39,507 bases of DNA from Rhodospirillaceae bacterium (GCA_018660305.1 JABJKO010000013.1:1-39507); one strand, 5' to 3'. Shown: positions 27,962-38,219, counted from the first letter of the stretch. Notes: generated from the letters alone by a model not told the origin. A program made the numbers and translations.

Positions 27962-28951
27962 ATGACCATTCAAGTTGGCCCTGTAACCATTGCCGACCCG
28001 GTGATCCTTGCCCCCATGTCGGGTGTTTCTGATCTGCCCTTTCGGCGCCTCGTCAAACGGCAGGGCGCCGGTCTCGTCGTGTCCGAGATGATCGCCAGTC
28101 AGGCGATGATCCGGCAGAACCGCAAAACGCTGAAAATGGCCACCAACTGCGCCGAAGAATTTCCCATGGCGGTGCAGCTTGCCGGCTGCGAACCGGACGT
28201 CATGGCGGAAGCGGCCAAACTCAATCAGGATCGTGGCGCCGCCATCATCGATATCAATATGGGTTGCCCGGTGAAGAAGGTGGTCAATGGCCATGCCGGA
28301 TCGGCCCTGATGCGGGAAGAGGATAAGGCGGCTCGAATTTGCGAGGCCGTGGTCAACGCCGTCGATCTGCCCGTTACCCTGAAAATGCGGACCGGCTGGG
28401 ACGACGATTCCCGGAACGCGCCCCGCCTGGCAAAACTGGCCCAGGATGTGGGCATCAAAATGATCACCGTGCATGGGCGCACCCGCTGCCAGTTCTATAA
28501 CGGCAAGGCCGACTGGTCGTTTATCGCCCGTGTGAAGGAAGCGGTGGATGTCCCGGTTATCGGCAACGGCGATGTGACTACCTTTGACGACGTCAGGACA
28601 TTACTCGAGCGGTCCGGCGCCGATGGGGTGATGATCGGCCGGGGAACCTATGGAAAGCCGTGGTTTCTGAAACAGGTCATCGAATTCCTCAAGACCGGGC
28701 AGCGTCTGCCCGACCCGACCATCGAGGAGCAATACGCCGCGCTCCGAGAACATTACATCGACATGCTGGAACATTACGGCAGGGAATCCGGCATGCGCAT
28801 GGCCCGCAAACATATCGGCTGGTACACCAAGGGACTGCCGAAGTCAGCCGAGTTCCGGGCCAAGATCAACCAGATTGCCGATACCGATGCGGTCATTGAG
28901 GCGATCGATGACTTTTACCGGCGGCTATGCGACCGTTCGCAGGCTGCATAA
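27962..28951 (+). CDS. dusB: DusB (NifR3), tRNA-dihydrouridine synthase
   Basis: This FMN enzyme reduces uridine in the D-loop of tRNA. The 329-residue barrel shows LAPMSGVSDLPFRRL, the catalytic Cys102 in DINMGCPVKKV, KMRTGWDD, VHGRTRCQFYNGKADW and MIGRGTYGKPWF. It was originally called nifR3 because it precedes ntrB-ntrC, as it does here (9 bp before ntrB), so it is expected to be co-transcribed with the nitrogen regulators. Confidence 0.97.
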   Translation: MTIQVGPVTIADPVILAPMSGVSDLPFRRLVKRQGAGLVVSEMIASQAMIRQNRKTLKMATNCAEEFPMAVQLAGCEPDVMAEAAKLNQDRGAAIIDINMGCPVKKVVNGHAGSALMREEDKAARICEAVVNAVDLPVTLKMRTGWDDDSRNAPRLAKLAQDVGIKMITVHGRTRCQFYNGKADWSFIARVKEAVDVPVIGNGDVTTFDDVRTLLERSGADGVMIGRGTYGKPWFLKQVIEFLKTGQRLPDPTIEEQYAALREHYIDMLEHYGRESGMRMARKHIGWYTKGLPKSAEFRAKINQIADTDAVIEAIDDFYRRLCDRSQAA

Positions 28952-28960
28952 GAGGGCATC

Positions 28961-30079
28961 GTGGCAACCGTCCGACAGGAAAGCCTCAGGGCGCCCCTCA
29001 ACATCGACAGCGTGCTTGGTGCGCTGCCCTATCCCATCCTGGTTATCGGCGATGACGATGTGGTGCGCTACGTAAACGGCGCCGCGGAAAGCTTTTTCGA
29101 ACAGGGAAAGGCCCATCTGCTGGAAACTTCCCTGGATCAGATCGTGCCGCCCAACAGCCCGGTCCGCTCTGTTTTACGGCAGGTGCGCGCCGATGGTGTC
29201 AGCATCTCGGAATATGACGTGGAGCTGACTCTGCCCCGTGGCGGCGGGCGGGGCCTTTCGGTTCATGCGGCGCCGCTGATCGATGATTTCAGTTCCGTCG
29301 TCCTCTCCATTCATGCCCATGGGGCCGCCCGTAACATGGAGCGACAACTGGTCCATCGCAGCGCGGCAAGGTCGGTTTCGGCCATGGCCTCCATGCTGGC
29401 CCATGAAATCAAAAACCCCCTGTCGGGGATCCGTGGCGCCGCACAACTCCTTGAGCGGGTGGTGGGCGACGACGACCAGCAGCTTACCAGTCTGATCTGC
29501 GGTGAGACCGACCGCATCTGTGCCCTGGTCGACAGTATGGGCGTGTTCGCGGAAGATGGTCCTCTCGAGCGCGACCCGGTCAACATTCATGAAGTCCTGG
29601 AACGGGTGCAGCAATCCGCGGCGGCCGGCTTCGCGCACCATGTAAATTTCAAGACTGAATATGACCCCTCCTTGCCGCCGGTTCTGGGCAATCAGGATCA
29701 ATTGATCCAGGTCTTCCTCAATCTGGTCAAGAATGCCGCTGAGGCTGTCCCGCGCCAGGAGGGCGAGATCTCCTTGAAGACCGGTTTCCGGCGCGGCGTA
29801 AAGCTGACCGTGCCGGGTATCGAGGGCCGGGTCCATTTACCACTGATGGTGACGGTCTCCGACAATGGGCCGGGTATGACAGCCGACATCGCCCGTCATC
29901 TCTTCGATCCGTTCATCACGACCAAGGCCGGCGGTACCGGTCTGGGGCTGGCCCTGGTGGCCAAAGTCGTCAACGATCACGGCGGCACTATTGAATTCGA
30001 TACGGACCGGAAAGGGACGTCGTTCAGAATTTTTCTGCCTCTCTATGAGCAACCAAAAGTGACGGAGAAACCTGCATGA
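28961..30079 (+). CDS. ntrB: NtrB, nitrogen-regulation sensor histidine kinase/phosphatase
   Basis: NtrB phosphorylates NtrC when nitrogen is scarce and, with PII protein, dephosphorylates it when nitrogen is ample. The 372-residue soluble protein has a PAS domain (about 15-120), the phospho-accepting His148 in [21 protein letters not shown], and a HATPase domain with [13 protein letters not shown] (N box), DNGPGM (G1) and GTGLGLAL (G2). There is no membrane segment, as expected for NtrB. The start is GTG at 28961, after AGAGGG. Its stop overlaps the ntrC ATG as ATGA. Confidence 0.97.
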   Translation: MATVRQESLRAPLNIDSVLGALPYPILVIGDDDVVRYVNGAAESFFEQGKAHLLETSLDQIVPPNSPVRSVLRQVRADGVSISEYDVELTLPRGGGRGLSVHAAPLIDDFSSVVLSIHAHGAARNMERQLVHRSAARSVSAMASMLAHEIKNPLSGIRGAAQLLERVVGDDDQQLTSLICGETDRICALVDSMGVFAEDGPLERDPVNIHEVLERVQQSAAAGFAHHVNFKTEYDPSLPPVLGNQDQLIQVFLNLVKNAAEAVPRQEGEISLKTGFRRGVKLTVPGIEGRVHLPLMVTVSDNGPGMTADIARHLFDPFITTKAGGTGLGLALVAKVVNDHGGTIEFDTDRKGTSFRIFLPLYEQPKVTEKPA

Positions 30080-31521
30080 CAGCGTCGAGCGTCCTGGTGG
30101 CCGACGATGACCGCGCCATCCGCGTGGTGCTCGATCAGGCGCTCGGTCAGGCCGGCTATGACGTAAGGGCGACCGACAACGGCAGCACGCTGTGGAACTG
30201 GGTCGAGGCCGGCGATGGTGACCTGGTGATCACCGACGTGGTCATGCCCGATGTGGATGGGCTCGATCTCATCCCCCGGATCAAGCGCATCCGCCCCGAT
30301 CTCAAGATCATCGTCATGAGCGCGCAGAGCACCCTGTTGACGGCCATCAAGGCCGCCGAACGGGGAGCCTTCGAATACATCCCCAAACCCTTCGACCTCA
30401 ACGAGCTCTTGTCGATTGTCGATCGCGCGCTGACCCTGCCATCGGGCAGTGTGACGGAAGTGACTCTGGCGGATGGCAAGCCGGCGGAAAAACTGCCGAT
30501 CATCGGCCAGTCGCTGGCCATGCAGGAGATTTACCGGACGGTCGCGCGACTGATGTCGAGTGATCTCACGGTAATGATCAACGGAGAATCCGGTACCGGC
30601 AAGGAGTTGGTTGCGCGGGCCCTGCATGATTACGGAAAGCGGCGCGATGGACAGTTTGTCGCGATCAACATGGCCGCCATCCCCCGTGAATTGATTGAAA
30701 GCGAGCTATTCGGTCATGAAAAAGGTGCGTTTACCGGCGCTACCGCGGCCGGGGTTGGGCGGTTCCGGCAGGCGCAGGGGGGCACCCTGTTTCTCGATGA
30801 AATCGGCGATATGCCGCTTGAAGCGCAAACCCGCCTATTGCGGGTATTGCAGGAAGGGGAATATTCGACGGTTGGCGGCCGGGCGCCGATCCGGGCCGAT
30901 GTCCGTATCATCGCCGCCACCCACCGGGATTTGCAAAAACTTATTCGTCAGGGTCAGTTTCGCGAAGATCTGTTTTATCGCCTTAACGTGGTGCCCATCC
31001 GCCTGCCGCCGCTTCGGGAGCGCAGGGAAGACGTCTCGGATCTGGTCCGGCATTTTCTTGATCAGGCGATCTCCGAAGGTCTCCCGCAAAAGACCATCGA
31101 TAAGAATGGTCTCGCCGCCCTGGAAGCATATGGCTGGCCGGGAAATGTCCGTGAACTGGAAAATCTCATACGCCGTATCATGGCGCTCTACACCGATGAC
31201 ATTATCGGGGAGGAGATAATCCGGCAGGAGCTGGAACAGGCGCAGGGTGTGACCGCCGAGGCAGTGAACGGGGATGAAAATCTGGGCGCCGCCGTGGAAC
31301 GCCATCTGTCGCGGTATTTTGATGCGCACCGAGATGGATTACCTTCCCCCGGCCTGTATGATCGTGTGCTACGCGAAATGGAGCGTCCCTTGATCGCCAT
31401 GACCCTGTCGGCGACCTTGGGCAATCAGCTGCAGGCCGCGAAAGTCCTGGGCCTCAACCGCAATACACTGCGAAAGAAAATTCGTGAGCTGCAGATTGAT
31501 GTTGTCCGGGGCGCAAAATGA
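30076..31521 (+). CDS. ntrC: NtrC, nitrogen-regulation sigma-54-dependent activator
   Basis: The 481-residue protein has a receiver domain (about 1-120; phospho-acceptor Asp54 in [14 protein letters not shown]), an AAA+ domain with Walker A GESGTGKE, the sigma-54 contact loop GAFTGA (in [12 protein letters not shown]), Walker [13 protein letters not shown], and a C-terminal Fis-type helix-turn-helix ([19 protein letters not shown]). It drives transcription of nitrogen-assimilation genes. Preceded by GGAG and translationally coupled to ntrB. Confidence 0.97.
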   Translation: MTASSVLVADDDRAIRVVLDQALGQAGYDVRATDNGSTLWNWVEAGDGDLVITDVVMPDVDGLDLIPRIKRIRPDLKIIVMSAQSTLLTAIKAAERGAFEYIPKPFDLNELLSIVDRALTLPSGSVTEVTLADGKPAEKLPIIGQSLAMQEIYRTVARLMSSDLTVMINGESGTGKELVARALHDYGKRRDGQFVAINMAAIPRELIESELFGHEKGAFTGATAAGVGRFRQAQGGTLFLDEIGDMPLEAQTRLLRVLQEGEYSTVGGRAPIRADVRIIAATHRDLQKLIRQGQFREDLFYRLNVVPIRLPPLRERREDVSDLVRHFLDQAISEGLPQKTIDKNGLAALEAYGWPGNVRELENLIRRIMALYTDDIIGEEIIRQELEQAQGVTAEAVNGDENLGAAVERHLSRYFDAHRDGLPSPGLYDRVLREMERPLIAMTLSATLGNQLQAAKVLGLNRNTLRKKIRELQIDVVRGAK

Positions 31522-31570
31522 CGCGCCGGGACGACAAATTCGATATTTCGTCAAAGGTTTGAGACTGAAG

Positions 31571-33847
31571 ATGGCGACAAACAGCGCCGACATGCCAACA
31601 CCGCTCCCAGCGCGTTTCGAACGCTGGGCGGAACGCGTTGGTCTGGGCCGCAAGCTCGCTATTGCGTTAACCGTGGCAGCCCTCGGGTCGGCGTTGGCCA
31701 CCTATGCGGCGTTCACCGGCTGGGCGCCGTTGCGCACGGACCTCCAGACCATGCTGATCCTGCTTAATCTGGATCTGGTCCTGTTTCTGATATTGGCCGC
31801 AATCGTTGCCCGCAGGCTGGTGCGGGTCTGGCTGGAACGCAGACGCGGGGCGGTTGGCTCGCGCCTGCATATCCGGCTGGTGGTTTTGTTCAGCCTGATT
31901 GCGGTTACCCCGACAATCATTGTTTCTGTTTCTTCGGCGCTTTTTTTCAGCCTCGGCATCCAGGCCTGGTTCAGCGACAGAGTGCGGACAGCGCTTAAGG
32001 AATCCGATGCCGTCGCGGCCGCCTATCTGAAGGAGCATCAACAGACAATCCGTGGCGATATTCTCGCCATGGCGAGAGATCTGAGCCGGGCGGCGCCGGT
32101 GTTTCTCAATGATCCGGAAAGATTGCGCCAGATCGTCGCCACTCAGGGGGCGCTGCGCTCGCTCAGTGAGGCCGCGGTCTTCGATTCCACCGGCCGTGCG
32201 CTTGCCCGCTGGAATAATCTTGGTTTCAATCTGTTCGACGAGCCGGTGCCCATATGGGCTCTGGACCGCGCGCGTCAGGGCGAACCGGTCTTGATGACGA
32301 CCGAGGCGGATGACCGCATTCGGGCTCTGGTTAAACTCGACCGTTTTGTGGATGTCTTCCTTTACGTCAGCCGTTTTGTCGAGCCGGGTGTCCTGGCCCA
32401 TATCGAGCGCACCAGAAGCGCCGTCAAAAAATATGAGGAACTGGAGGGTAAACGCTCGAGTATCGAAATTACCTTCGCCATGATGTTCGTGCTGGTTGCC
32501 CTGCTTCTGTTGATGGCGGCCATATGGGTCGGGCTGAATTTTGCCACCCGGCTGGCCAAGCCCATCAGCGAACTGGTGAGTGCCGCAGAGAGGGTGCGGG
32601 GCGGGGACCTGGCCGCCCGCGTAGACGAGGCCGACGAGGCGGATGAGATCGGCACGCTGAGCCGCGCGTTTAACCGTATGACCGAACAGCTCGACGCGCA
32701 GCGTAGCGGTCTGGTTGAAGCCAATCGACAACTGGACGAACGCCGCCATTTCATGGAAACGGTCCTCGCCGGGGTCTCCTCCGGCGTTATCGGACTCGAC
32801 GAAAAAGGGCGTATCAAGGTCGCCAACCGTTCAGCCATAGGGCTCTTGTCCATTGTTGCTGATGACGCCATTGGACAGCCTCTGGACGTGCTCATTCCCG
32901 AATGCGCGGATTTGCTGAAGTCGGCTCTCGACAATCCCGACCAGGCAGTCGACGGGCAGATTGTCCTCCGCCGCGCTCCGATCAGCCAAACGCTGCTCGT
33001 CCGCCTCGCACCGGAAAGCGACGCCGGCGACGAACGGGGTTATGTCGCGACCTTCGATGACATCACCGAGCTTCTTTCCGCCCAGCGTAAAGCGGCCTGG
33101 TCGGATGTGGCCCGGCGGATTGCCCATGAGATCAAGAATCCGTTGACCCCCATTCAACTGGCGGCCGAACGACTGCGGCGTAAATATTCAAAGGAAATCA
33201 GCAGCGATCCGGAAACTTTCGTTGCTTGTACCGACACCATCATTCGGCAGGTCGGTGATCTAGGCCGGCTGGTGGATGAATTTTCTTCCTTTGCGCGGAT
33301 GCCCGCGCCAATCATGAAGCGGGAAGATGTCGCCATATTATGCCGCGATTCCCGCGTTCTGTTGGAAAGCGCTCACGGCCGGATCAATTTTACCAACGGC
33401 GGTATAGAGGGACCGGTTAATCTCATATGTGACCGTCGGCAGATTGGTCAGGCGCTGACTAATCTTATGCAGAATGCGGTTGATGCCATTGACGCCCGAC
33501 GGGCGTCGTCTGATACGGAGGCGGGCCAGGACACGATCCATACCACCATCGAGCGGCAGGATGGGCATATTGTCATCGCCGTATCCGACACCGGTATCGG
33601 CCTGCCGCAATCGGAGCGAGACCGATTGACCGAACCTTATGTTACAACCCGTGAAAAGGGGACCGGGTTGGGGTTGGCGATCGTCCGGAAAATCATGGAG
33701 GATCATGGCGGCTCAATTAGTCTCGAGGACGGTGACGGGGGCGGGGCGAAGGTAAGCCTGATTTTCCCCGATAACGGTGGCGAACAGACCGGCACGAGCG
33801 CGCAGGACATGAAGGGTGAGAAACGGGTGGTTGCGCATGGCTCATGA
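31571..33847 (+). CDS. ntrY: NtrY, membrane sensor histidine kinase
   Basis: NtrY is the sensor partner of NtrX, linked to nitrogen, redox and envelope responses in alphaproteobacteria. The 758-residue protein has N-terminal membrane helices (about 28-50, 60-82 and 102-132), a periplasmic sensing region to about residue 295, another helix (about 298-322), a HAMP region, a PAS domain, and the kinase core with His519 in [21 protein letters not shown]. The HATPase boxes are LMQNAVDAID, DTGIGLPQ and GTGLGLAI. I take the ATG at 31571; an ATG-like upstream start would lie inside ntrC. Its end overlaps ntrX by 11 bp. Confidence 0.95.
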   Translation: MATNSADMPTPLPARFERWAERVGLGRKLAIALTVAALGSALATYAAFTGWAPLRTDLQTMLILLNLDLVLFLILAAIVARRLVRVWLERRRGAVGSRLHIRLVVLFSLIAVTPTIIVSVSSALFFSLGIQAWFSDRVRTALKESDAVAAAYLKEHQQTIRGDILAMARDLSRAAPVFLNDPERLRQIVATQGALRSLSEAAVFDSTGRALARWNNLGFNLFDEPVPIWALDRARQGEPVLMTTEADDRIRALVKLDRFVDVFLYVSRFVEPGVLAHIERTRSAVKKYEELEGKRSSIEITFAMMFVLVALLLLMAAIWVGLNFATRLAKPISELVSAAERVRGGDLAARVDEADEADEIGTLSRAFNRMTEQLDAQRSGLVEANRQLDERRHFMETVLAGVSSGVIGLDEKGRIKVANRSAIGLLSIVADDAIGQPLDVLIPECADLLKSALDNPDQAVDGQIVLRRAPISQTLLVRLAPESDAGDERGYVATFDDITELLSAQRKAAWSDVARRIAHEIKNPLTPIQLAAERLRRKYSKEISSDPETFVACTDTIIRQVGDLGRLVDEFSSFARMPAPIMKREDVAILCRDSRVLLESAHGRINFTNGGIEGPVNLICDRRQIGQALTNLMQNAVDAIDARRASSDTEAGQDTIHTTIERQDGHIVIAVSDTGIGLPQSERDRLTEPYVTTREKGTGLGLAIVRKIMEDHGGSISLEDGDGGGAKVSLIFPDNGGEQTGTSAQDMKGEKRVVAHGS

Positions 33848-35237
33848 TATATTAGTCGTCGACGACGAAGCCGATATTCGAGGGTTGATTGCGGACATAT
33901 TGCGGGACGAAGGCTACAGCTGCCGTGAAGCCGCGAATAGCGACGAGGCGTTGCAGGCCCTCGATGACCATTTGCCCGACCTCATGGTTCTGGATATCTG
34001 GCTACATGGCAGCCCCATGGATGGGCTGGAAATTCTGCAGTCGGCAAAGGAGCGGTATCAGGAATTGCCCGTGGTTATGATCAGCGGCCACGCCGACATT
34101 GAAACGGCCGTGAATGCCATCAAGGTCGGGGCCTATGATTTCGTTGAAAAACCGTTCAAGTCGGACCGATTGCTGCTCATGGTCGAACGGGCAGTCGATG
34201 CCGCCCGGCTGCGGCGCGAAAATGCGGAACTGCGGCTGCGGGTCGGCGAAGCGCCGGAACTGATCGGGGTATCCGCCCAGATCAGTCAGCTAAGGCAGGC
34301 CATAGAACGGGTAGCGCCCACCGAAAGCCGGGTGCTTATTTCCGGTCCTGCGGGTGTTGGGAAGGAAGTCGTCGCGCGGCTTCTCCATACGGAATCACGG
34401 CGAAAGGATGCCCCGTTCATTGCCGTTAACTGCGCGACCATGTCACCCGACACCATGGAGGTGGAGTTGTTCGGCGCGGAAAACAGTGCCGACGGTTCTA
34501 TCCGAAGCAGCGGAACTTTCGAGCGGGCCGATGGCGGTACGTTATTTCTCGATGAGGTGGCCGATATGCCTCTGGAGACGCAGGGAAAGATTGTGCGTGT
34601 TTTGCAGGAACAGACCTTTCAACGTGTCGGCGGCGGACGGCTGGTGGATGTGGATGTCCGGGTCATCGCCAGCACCAATCGCGACCTGCGCGAGGAAATG
34701 GCCGGCGGCCGATTTCGGGAAGATCTGTATTATCGCCTGAGTGTCGTTCCCATCTTGGTACCGCCGCTGATGGCGCGCCCCGACGATATCCCGCCGCTGA
34801 TCAACCACTTCATGGCACAATCCCTCAGCCTTGCCGGTCTGACGCCCCGCCATATCGCGGGGGATGCCATGGCGGCTTTGCAGAGCTATAGCTGGCCGGG
34901 AAATGTCCGCCAACTTCGCAATGTTGTCGAATGGATCCTGATCATGGCCGGCGGTAATCTGGATGAGGCGGTAGGTTTGGATATGCTGCCGCCGGAAATC
35001 TTCAACAGCACGCCGGGGGCGCTGCGTTGGGAAGAGGGGGGTGAGGTCATGGGACTGCCCCTGCGCGATGCCCGCGATTTGTTCGAGCGTGAATATCTGA
35101 AGGCGCAGATTTCGCGGTTCGGCGGCAATATTTCCCGTACCGCCAGTTTTATCGGTATGGAGCGTTCAGCGTTGCATCGCAAGCTGAAAACTCTCGGTGT
35201 CACCAGTGACAAAACCGAGGAATCGAGCGTTGGGTAA
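33837..35237 (+). CDS. ntrX: NtrX, response regulator of the NtrC family lacking GAFTGA
   Basis: The 466-residue regulator has a receiver domain (Asp53 in MVLDIWLHGSPMDG), an AAA+ domain with Walker A GPAGVGKE and Walker B GTLFLDEVADMP, and a C-terminal Fis-type helix-turn-helix (SRTASFIGMERSALHRKLKTL). At the position of the sigma-54 contact loop it reads GAENSADG instead of GAFTGA, so it probably does not remodel sigma-54 holoenzyme. NtrX proteins without this loop are known in alphaproteobacteria and can act with other sigma factors. Start at ATG 33837 (MAHDILVVDDE), inside the end of ntrY. Confidence 0.96.
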   Translation: MAHDILVVDDEADIRGLIADILRDEGYSCREAANSDEALQALDDHLPDLMVLDIWLHGSPMDGLEILQSAKERYQELPVVMISGHADIETAVNAIKVGAYDFVEKPFKSDRLLLMVERAVDAARLRRENAELRLRVGEAPELIGVSAQISQLRQAIERVAPTESRVLISGPAGVGKEVVARLLHTESRRKDAPFIAVNCATMSPDTMEVELFGAENSADGSIRSSGTFERADGGTLFLDEVADMPLETQGKIVRVLQEQTFQRVGGGRLVDVDVRVIASTNRDLREEMAGGRFREDLYYRLSVVPILVPPLMARPDDIPPLINHFMAQSLSLAGLTPRHIAGDAMAALQSYSWPGNVRQLRNVVEWILIMAGGNLDEAVGLDMLPPEIFNSTPGALRWEEGGEVMGLPLRDARDLFEREYLKAQISRFGGNISRTASFIGMERSALHRKLKTLGVTSDKTEESSVG

Positions 35238-35264
35238 GGTGTTGCAGGACGGGGTAGCGGTTCG

Positions 35265-36641
35265 ATGAAAATTATTATTTGCGGGGCCGGTCAGGTCGGC
35301 TTCCATATTGCGCGGCAACTGGCCGCGGAACGTCACGATGTCGCGGTGATTGATCAATCGCCCGATCTGGTCCGCCGCGTGGGTGACTCTCTCGATGTTC
35401 AGGCGTTCGTCGGGTTTGCCTCTCATCCGGACGTGCTGGAAAGAGCCGGCGCATCGGACATCGACATGATCATTGCCGTCACCCAGGCCGATGAAGTCAA
35501 TATGATCGCTTGTCAGGTTGCCCATTCACTGTTCAACGTGCCGACAAAGATCGCCCGCGTTCGGCATCAGAGCTATCTGCAGCCTATCTGGGCCGATTTA
35601 TTCAGCCGCGATCATATGCCCATCGATGTGATCATTTCTCCGGAAATCGAAGTTGCCCGCGCCATATCGCGCCGGCTTCAGATGCCCGGTGCATTTGAGA
35701 GCATTGTCCTGGCGGATGGCAGTGTGCGGATGATGGGTGTCCGCTGCGGCGATGATTGCCCGGTCATCAACACGCCGTTACGCCAATTGACCGGAATTTT
35801 CCCGGATCTCAATATCGTTGTCGTCGCGGTGGTCAGGGATGGGCGGGGCTTTGTCCCCTCGGCCGATGATCAGATGCTCGCCGGGGACGATGTCTATTTT
35901 GTCGCCGATGCGGATCATATTGCCCGCTCTATGGTGGTGTTCGGTCATGAAGAAACTGTCGCCCGCCGGGTGATCATTGCCGGTGGCGGACATATCGGTG
36001 CGTTCCTGGGCGAAATTATTGAGAAGGAACACGCCGGCGTTGCCGCGAAAATCATTGAATCCAATGCCGATCGGGCGCACGCGATAGCCGACGAGCTGGA
36101 GCGCACCATCGTCATCAATGGTGACGTCATCGATCCGGAAATCCTCGATGAGGCCAGCGTTTCCGAATGTGAAGCCATCATCGCTGTCACCAATGACGAT
36201 GAAACCAATATTCTGGCGTCGCTGCTCGCGAAACGGTTCGGCACCCGCCGGGCGGTGACGCTCATCAACAATGCGACCTATACGCCGTTGATTACCTCGC
36301 TGGGCATCGATGTAGTGGTGAACCCGCGCTCCATCACCGTCTCGACCATCCTGCAGCATGTGCGCCGCGGCCGCATCCGGGCGGTTCACTCTCTGGCCGA
36401 GGGCTTCGGTGAATTGATCGAAGCGGAAATATTGGAGACCTCCGGCCTCAGCGGGCTAACCATCGGCGATGCCGATTTGCCCGATGGCGTCCTGTTCGGC
36501 GCCATCGTCCGCGGCGGGGAAGTTATCATTCCCCGTGCCGATACGGTTATGCGGGTCAATGACCGGGTCGTCCTGTTTGCCGAGGCGTCGGCGGTCAAGG
36601 CGATCGAGAATCTGTTCGCCGTTCGTCTGGAATTTTTCTGA
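35265..36641 (+). CDS. trkA: TrkA, regulatory subunit of the Trk potassium uptake system
   Basis: TrkA is a peripheral membrane protein that binds NAD(H)/nucleotides and gates the TrkH potassium channel. The 458-residue protein is a tandem of two RCK modules, each with a Rossmann dinucleotide-binding start: IIICGAGQVGFHIARQLA at residue 3 and VIIAGGGHIGAFLG at about 235. Each is followed by a TrkA-C domain (the last contains LPDGVLFGAIVRGGE). It follows ntrX, a common alphaproteobacterial order; no trkH gene is in the window. Confidence 0.96.
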   Translation: MKIIICGAGQVGFHIARQLAAERHDVAVIDQSPDLVRRVGDSLDVQAFVGFASHPDVLERAGASDIDMIIAVTQADEVNMIACQVAHSLFNVPTKIARVRHQSYLQPIWADLFSRDHMPIDVIISPEIEVARAISRRLQMPGAFESIVLADGSVRMMGVRCGDDCPVINTPLRQLTGIFPDLNIVVVAVVRDGRGFVPSADDQMLAGDDVYFVADADHIARSMVVFGHEETVARRVIIAGGGHIGAFLGEIIEKEHAGVAAKIIESNADRAHAIADELERTIVINGDVIDPEILDEASVSECEAIIAVTNDDETNILASLLAKRFGTRRAVTLINNATYTPLITSLGIDVVVNPRSITVSTILQHVRRGRIRAVHSLAEGFGELIEAEILETSGLSGLTIGDADLPDGVLFGAIVRGGEVIIPRADTVMRVNDRVVLFAEASAVKAIENLFAVRLEFF

Positions 36642-36668
36642 GTAGGGTAGAGGACCTGTAGAAGTCCA

Positions 36669-37526
36669 ATGTCGCGTATCGCTTATGTTAATGGCAGCTA
36701 CGTTCTGCAATCGGACGCCGCGGTCAATGTGGAAGACCGGGGTTATCAACTCGCCGACGGCGTTTATGAAGTCATTGCCGTGTGTGACCGCGGGCTGGTG
36801 GATTGTGACGCTCATATGGACCGCCTTCAGCGTTCTCTTGCCAGTATGCGGATCACCCCTCCCAGCAGCCGCGCCAATATTGTCCGGGTCATGGAGCGGA
36901 TCGTTCGCCGCAATCATATCCGCGCGGGGTTGATCTATCTTCAGGTCACCCGGGGGGTCGCACCGCGAAATCACGCATTTCCCACCGATGAGGTCGAATC
37001 GTCCCTGGTCATAACAGGAAAACACCGGCCCGCACCCTCCGAGGAAGCCGTTGCACGGGGCGCCAGGATCATCACCCTGCTGGATACCAGATGGTCCCGG
37101 CCCGACATCAAAACCATATCCCTGCTACCCAACGTTCTGGCCAAGCAGCAGGCCGTCGAAGCAGGCGCCTTTGAAACCTGGTTTACCGATGAAAAAGGGC
37201 TGGTCACGGAGGGATCCTCCACCAATGCCTGGATCGTTACCGATGGCCAGGAAATCGTGACGCGTCCCCTGGGGCAGGAACTCCTTGCCGGTATAACGCG
37301 CCAGACCGTCCTGACCGTGGCCCGCGCCAACAATCTGCGGGTAACCGAACGCGCCTTCTCCGTGAGCGAGGCCAAAATGGCGAAGGAAGCGTTTTTGACC
37401 AGCACCACCGCCTTCGTCATGCCGGTGGTTTCCATCGACGATACGCCGGTGAATACCGGCGAGCCGGGCAGCGTCACCTTGCAGCTCCTGGATGCCTACC
37501 GGCGCCACATTGCCCTGAATCGGTGA
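36669..37526 (+). CDS. dat: D-amino-acid aminotransferase (class IV PLP enzyme)
   Basis: Class IV aminotransferases of this branch transfer amino groups between D-amino acids and 2-oxo acids, for instance providing D-glutamate or D-alanine. The 285-residue protein shows YVNGSYVLQSDAAVNVEDRG, the PLP-binding Lys148 in RPDIKTISLLPNVLAKQ, VTEGSSTNAWIV and the phosphate-binding region LAGITRQTVL. A branched-chain aminotransferase or aminodeoxychorismate lyase is the alternative in this fold, but DIK-x4-LPN and the length favour D-amino-acid transaminase. It lies 27 bp after trkA. Confidence 0.87.
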   Translation: MSRIAYVNGSYVLQSDAAVNVEDRGYQLADGVYEVIAVCDRGLVDCDAHMDRLQRSLASMRITPPSSRANIVRVMERIVRRNHIRAGLIYLQVTRGVAPRNHAFPTDEVESSLVITGKHRPAPSEEAVARGARIITLLDTRWSRPDIKTISLLPNVLAKQQAVEAGAFETWFTDEKGLVTEGSSTNAWIVTDGQEIVTRPLGQELLAGITRQTVLTVARANNLRVTERAFSVSEAKMAKEAFLTSTTAFVMPVVSIDDTPVNTGEPGSVTLQLLDAYRRHIALNR

Positions 37527-37530
37527 GAGA

Positions 37531-37537
37531 AGAGGGA
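37531..37537 (+). promoter_or_regulatory. Ribosome binding site of the HAD hydrolase gene
   Basis: AGAGGGA lies 6 nt before the ATG at 37544. It favours this ATG over the GTG at 37523 that overlaps the dat stop. Confidence 0.55.
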
Positions 37538-37543
37538 CTGGTG

Positions 37544-38206
37544 ATGGATAGGAAAGATATAGCGGCGCCCCGGGCGGTTCTGTTCGACTGGGACAATACG
37601 CTGGTGGATACCTGGCCGGTGATACATGATTCCATGAATGCGACCTTGGTTGCCATGGGTGAAGCGCCATGGACCATCGATCAGACGCGGGAGCGGGTGA
37701 GACGCGCGCTGCGGGAAGCGTTTCCCGATTGGTTTGGCGAACGCTGGGAGGAAGCGCGGGACATATTCTACGCCCGGTTTCGCGCCATTCACCTGGAGCG
37801 TCTCGCCGTACTGCCTGGCGCCGAGGCCCTCTTGGCCGCCATTCAGGAGCGGGGCATCTATTTGGGTGTGGTAAGCAACAAGATGGGCGATCATCTGCGC
37901 CGTGAAGCCGATCATCTGGGCTGGAGCAAATATTTTGGCCAGATCATCGGGGCGACCGATGCCAAGAGGGATAAACCGGCTGTCGAGACCATCCATATGG
38001 CCCTCGCCGGCAGCGGAATCGACCCCGGTCCGGACGTCTGGTTCGTCGGCGATACGGGGATCGATCTGGAATGTGGCCATAACGCCGGCTGTCTTAAGAT
38101 TCTGGTTCGGGAAAATCCACCAACTGACGGAGAATTTGGGGGTTATCCCCCAGATTTATATTTTTCTGATTGTGTTACACTTCGCGGCCTTGTCTCAGGT
38201 TTATAA
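37544..38206 (+). CDS. HAD-superfamily hydrolase, phosphoglycolate-phosphatase-like
   Basis: The 220-residue protein has the four HAD motifs: the nucleophile Asp15 and Asp17 in LFDWDNTLVD, Ser/Asn in VVSNKMG, Lys in DAKRDKPAVE, and the acidic pair in FVGDTGIDLECG. The cap is inserted after motif I (class C1), as in Gph-type phosphatases. The substrate is unknown. It sits 17 bp after dat. A GC-rich hairpin (38137-38152) lies inside its last coding stretch. Confidence 0.88.
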   Translation: MDRKDIAAPRAVLFDWDNTLVDTWPVIHDSMNATLVAMGEAPWTIDQTRERVRRALREAFPDWFGERWEEARDIFYARFRAIHLERLAVLPGAEALLAAIQERGIYLGVVSNKMGDHLRREADHLGWSKYFGQIIGATDAKRDKPAVETIHMALAGSGIDPGPDVWFVGDTGIDLECGHNAGCLKILVRENPPTDGEFGGYPPDLYFSDCVTLRGLVSGL

Positions 38207-38219
38207 TCGGCCATATTCA

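Noticed and set aside
31667..32749. 360-codon minus-strand frame opposite ntrY
   Set aside because: It is antisense to the membrane and HAMP part of a clear histidine kinase and has no recognisable features of its own.
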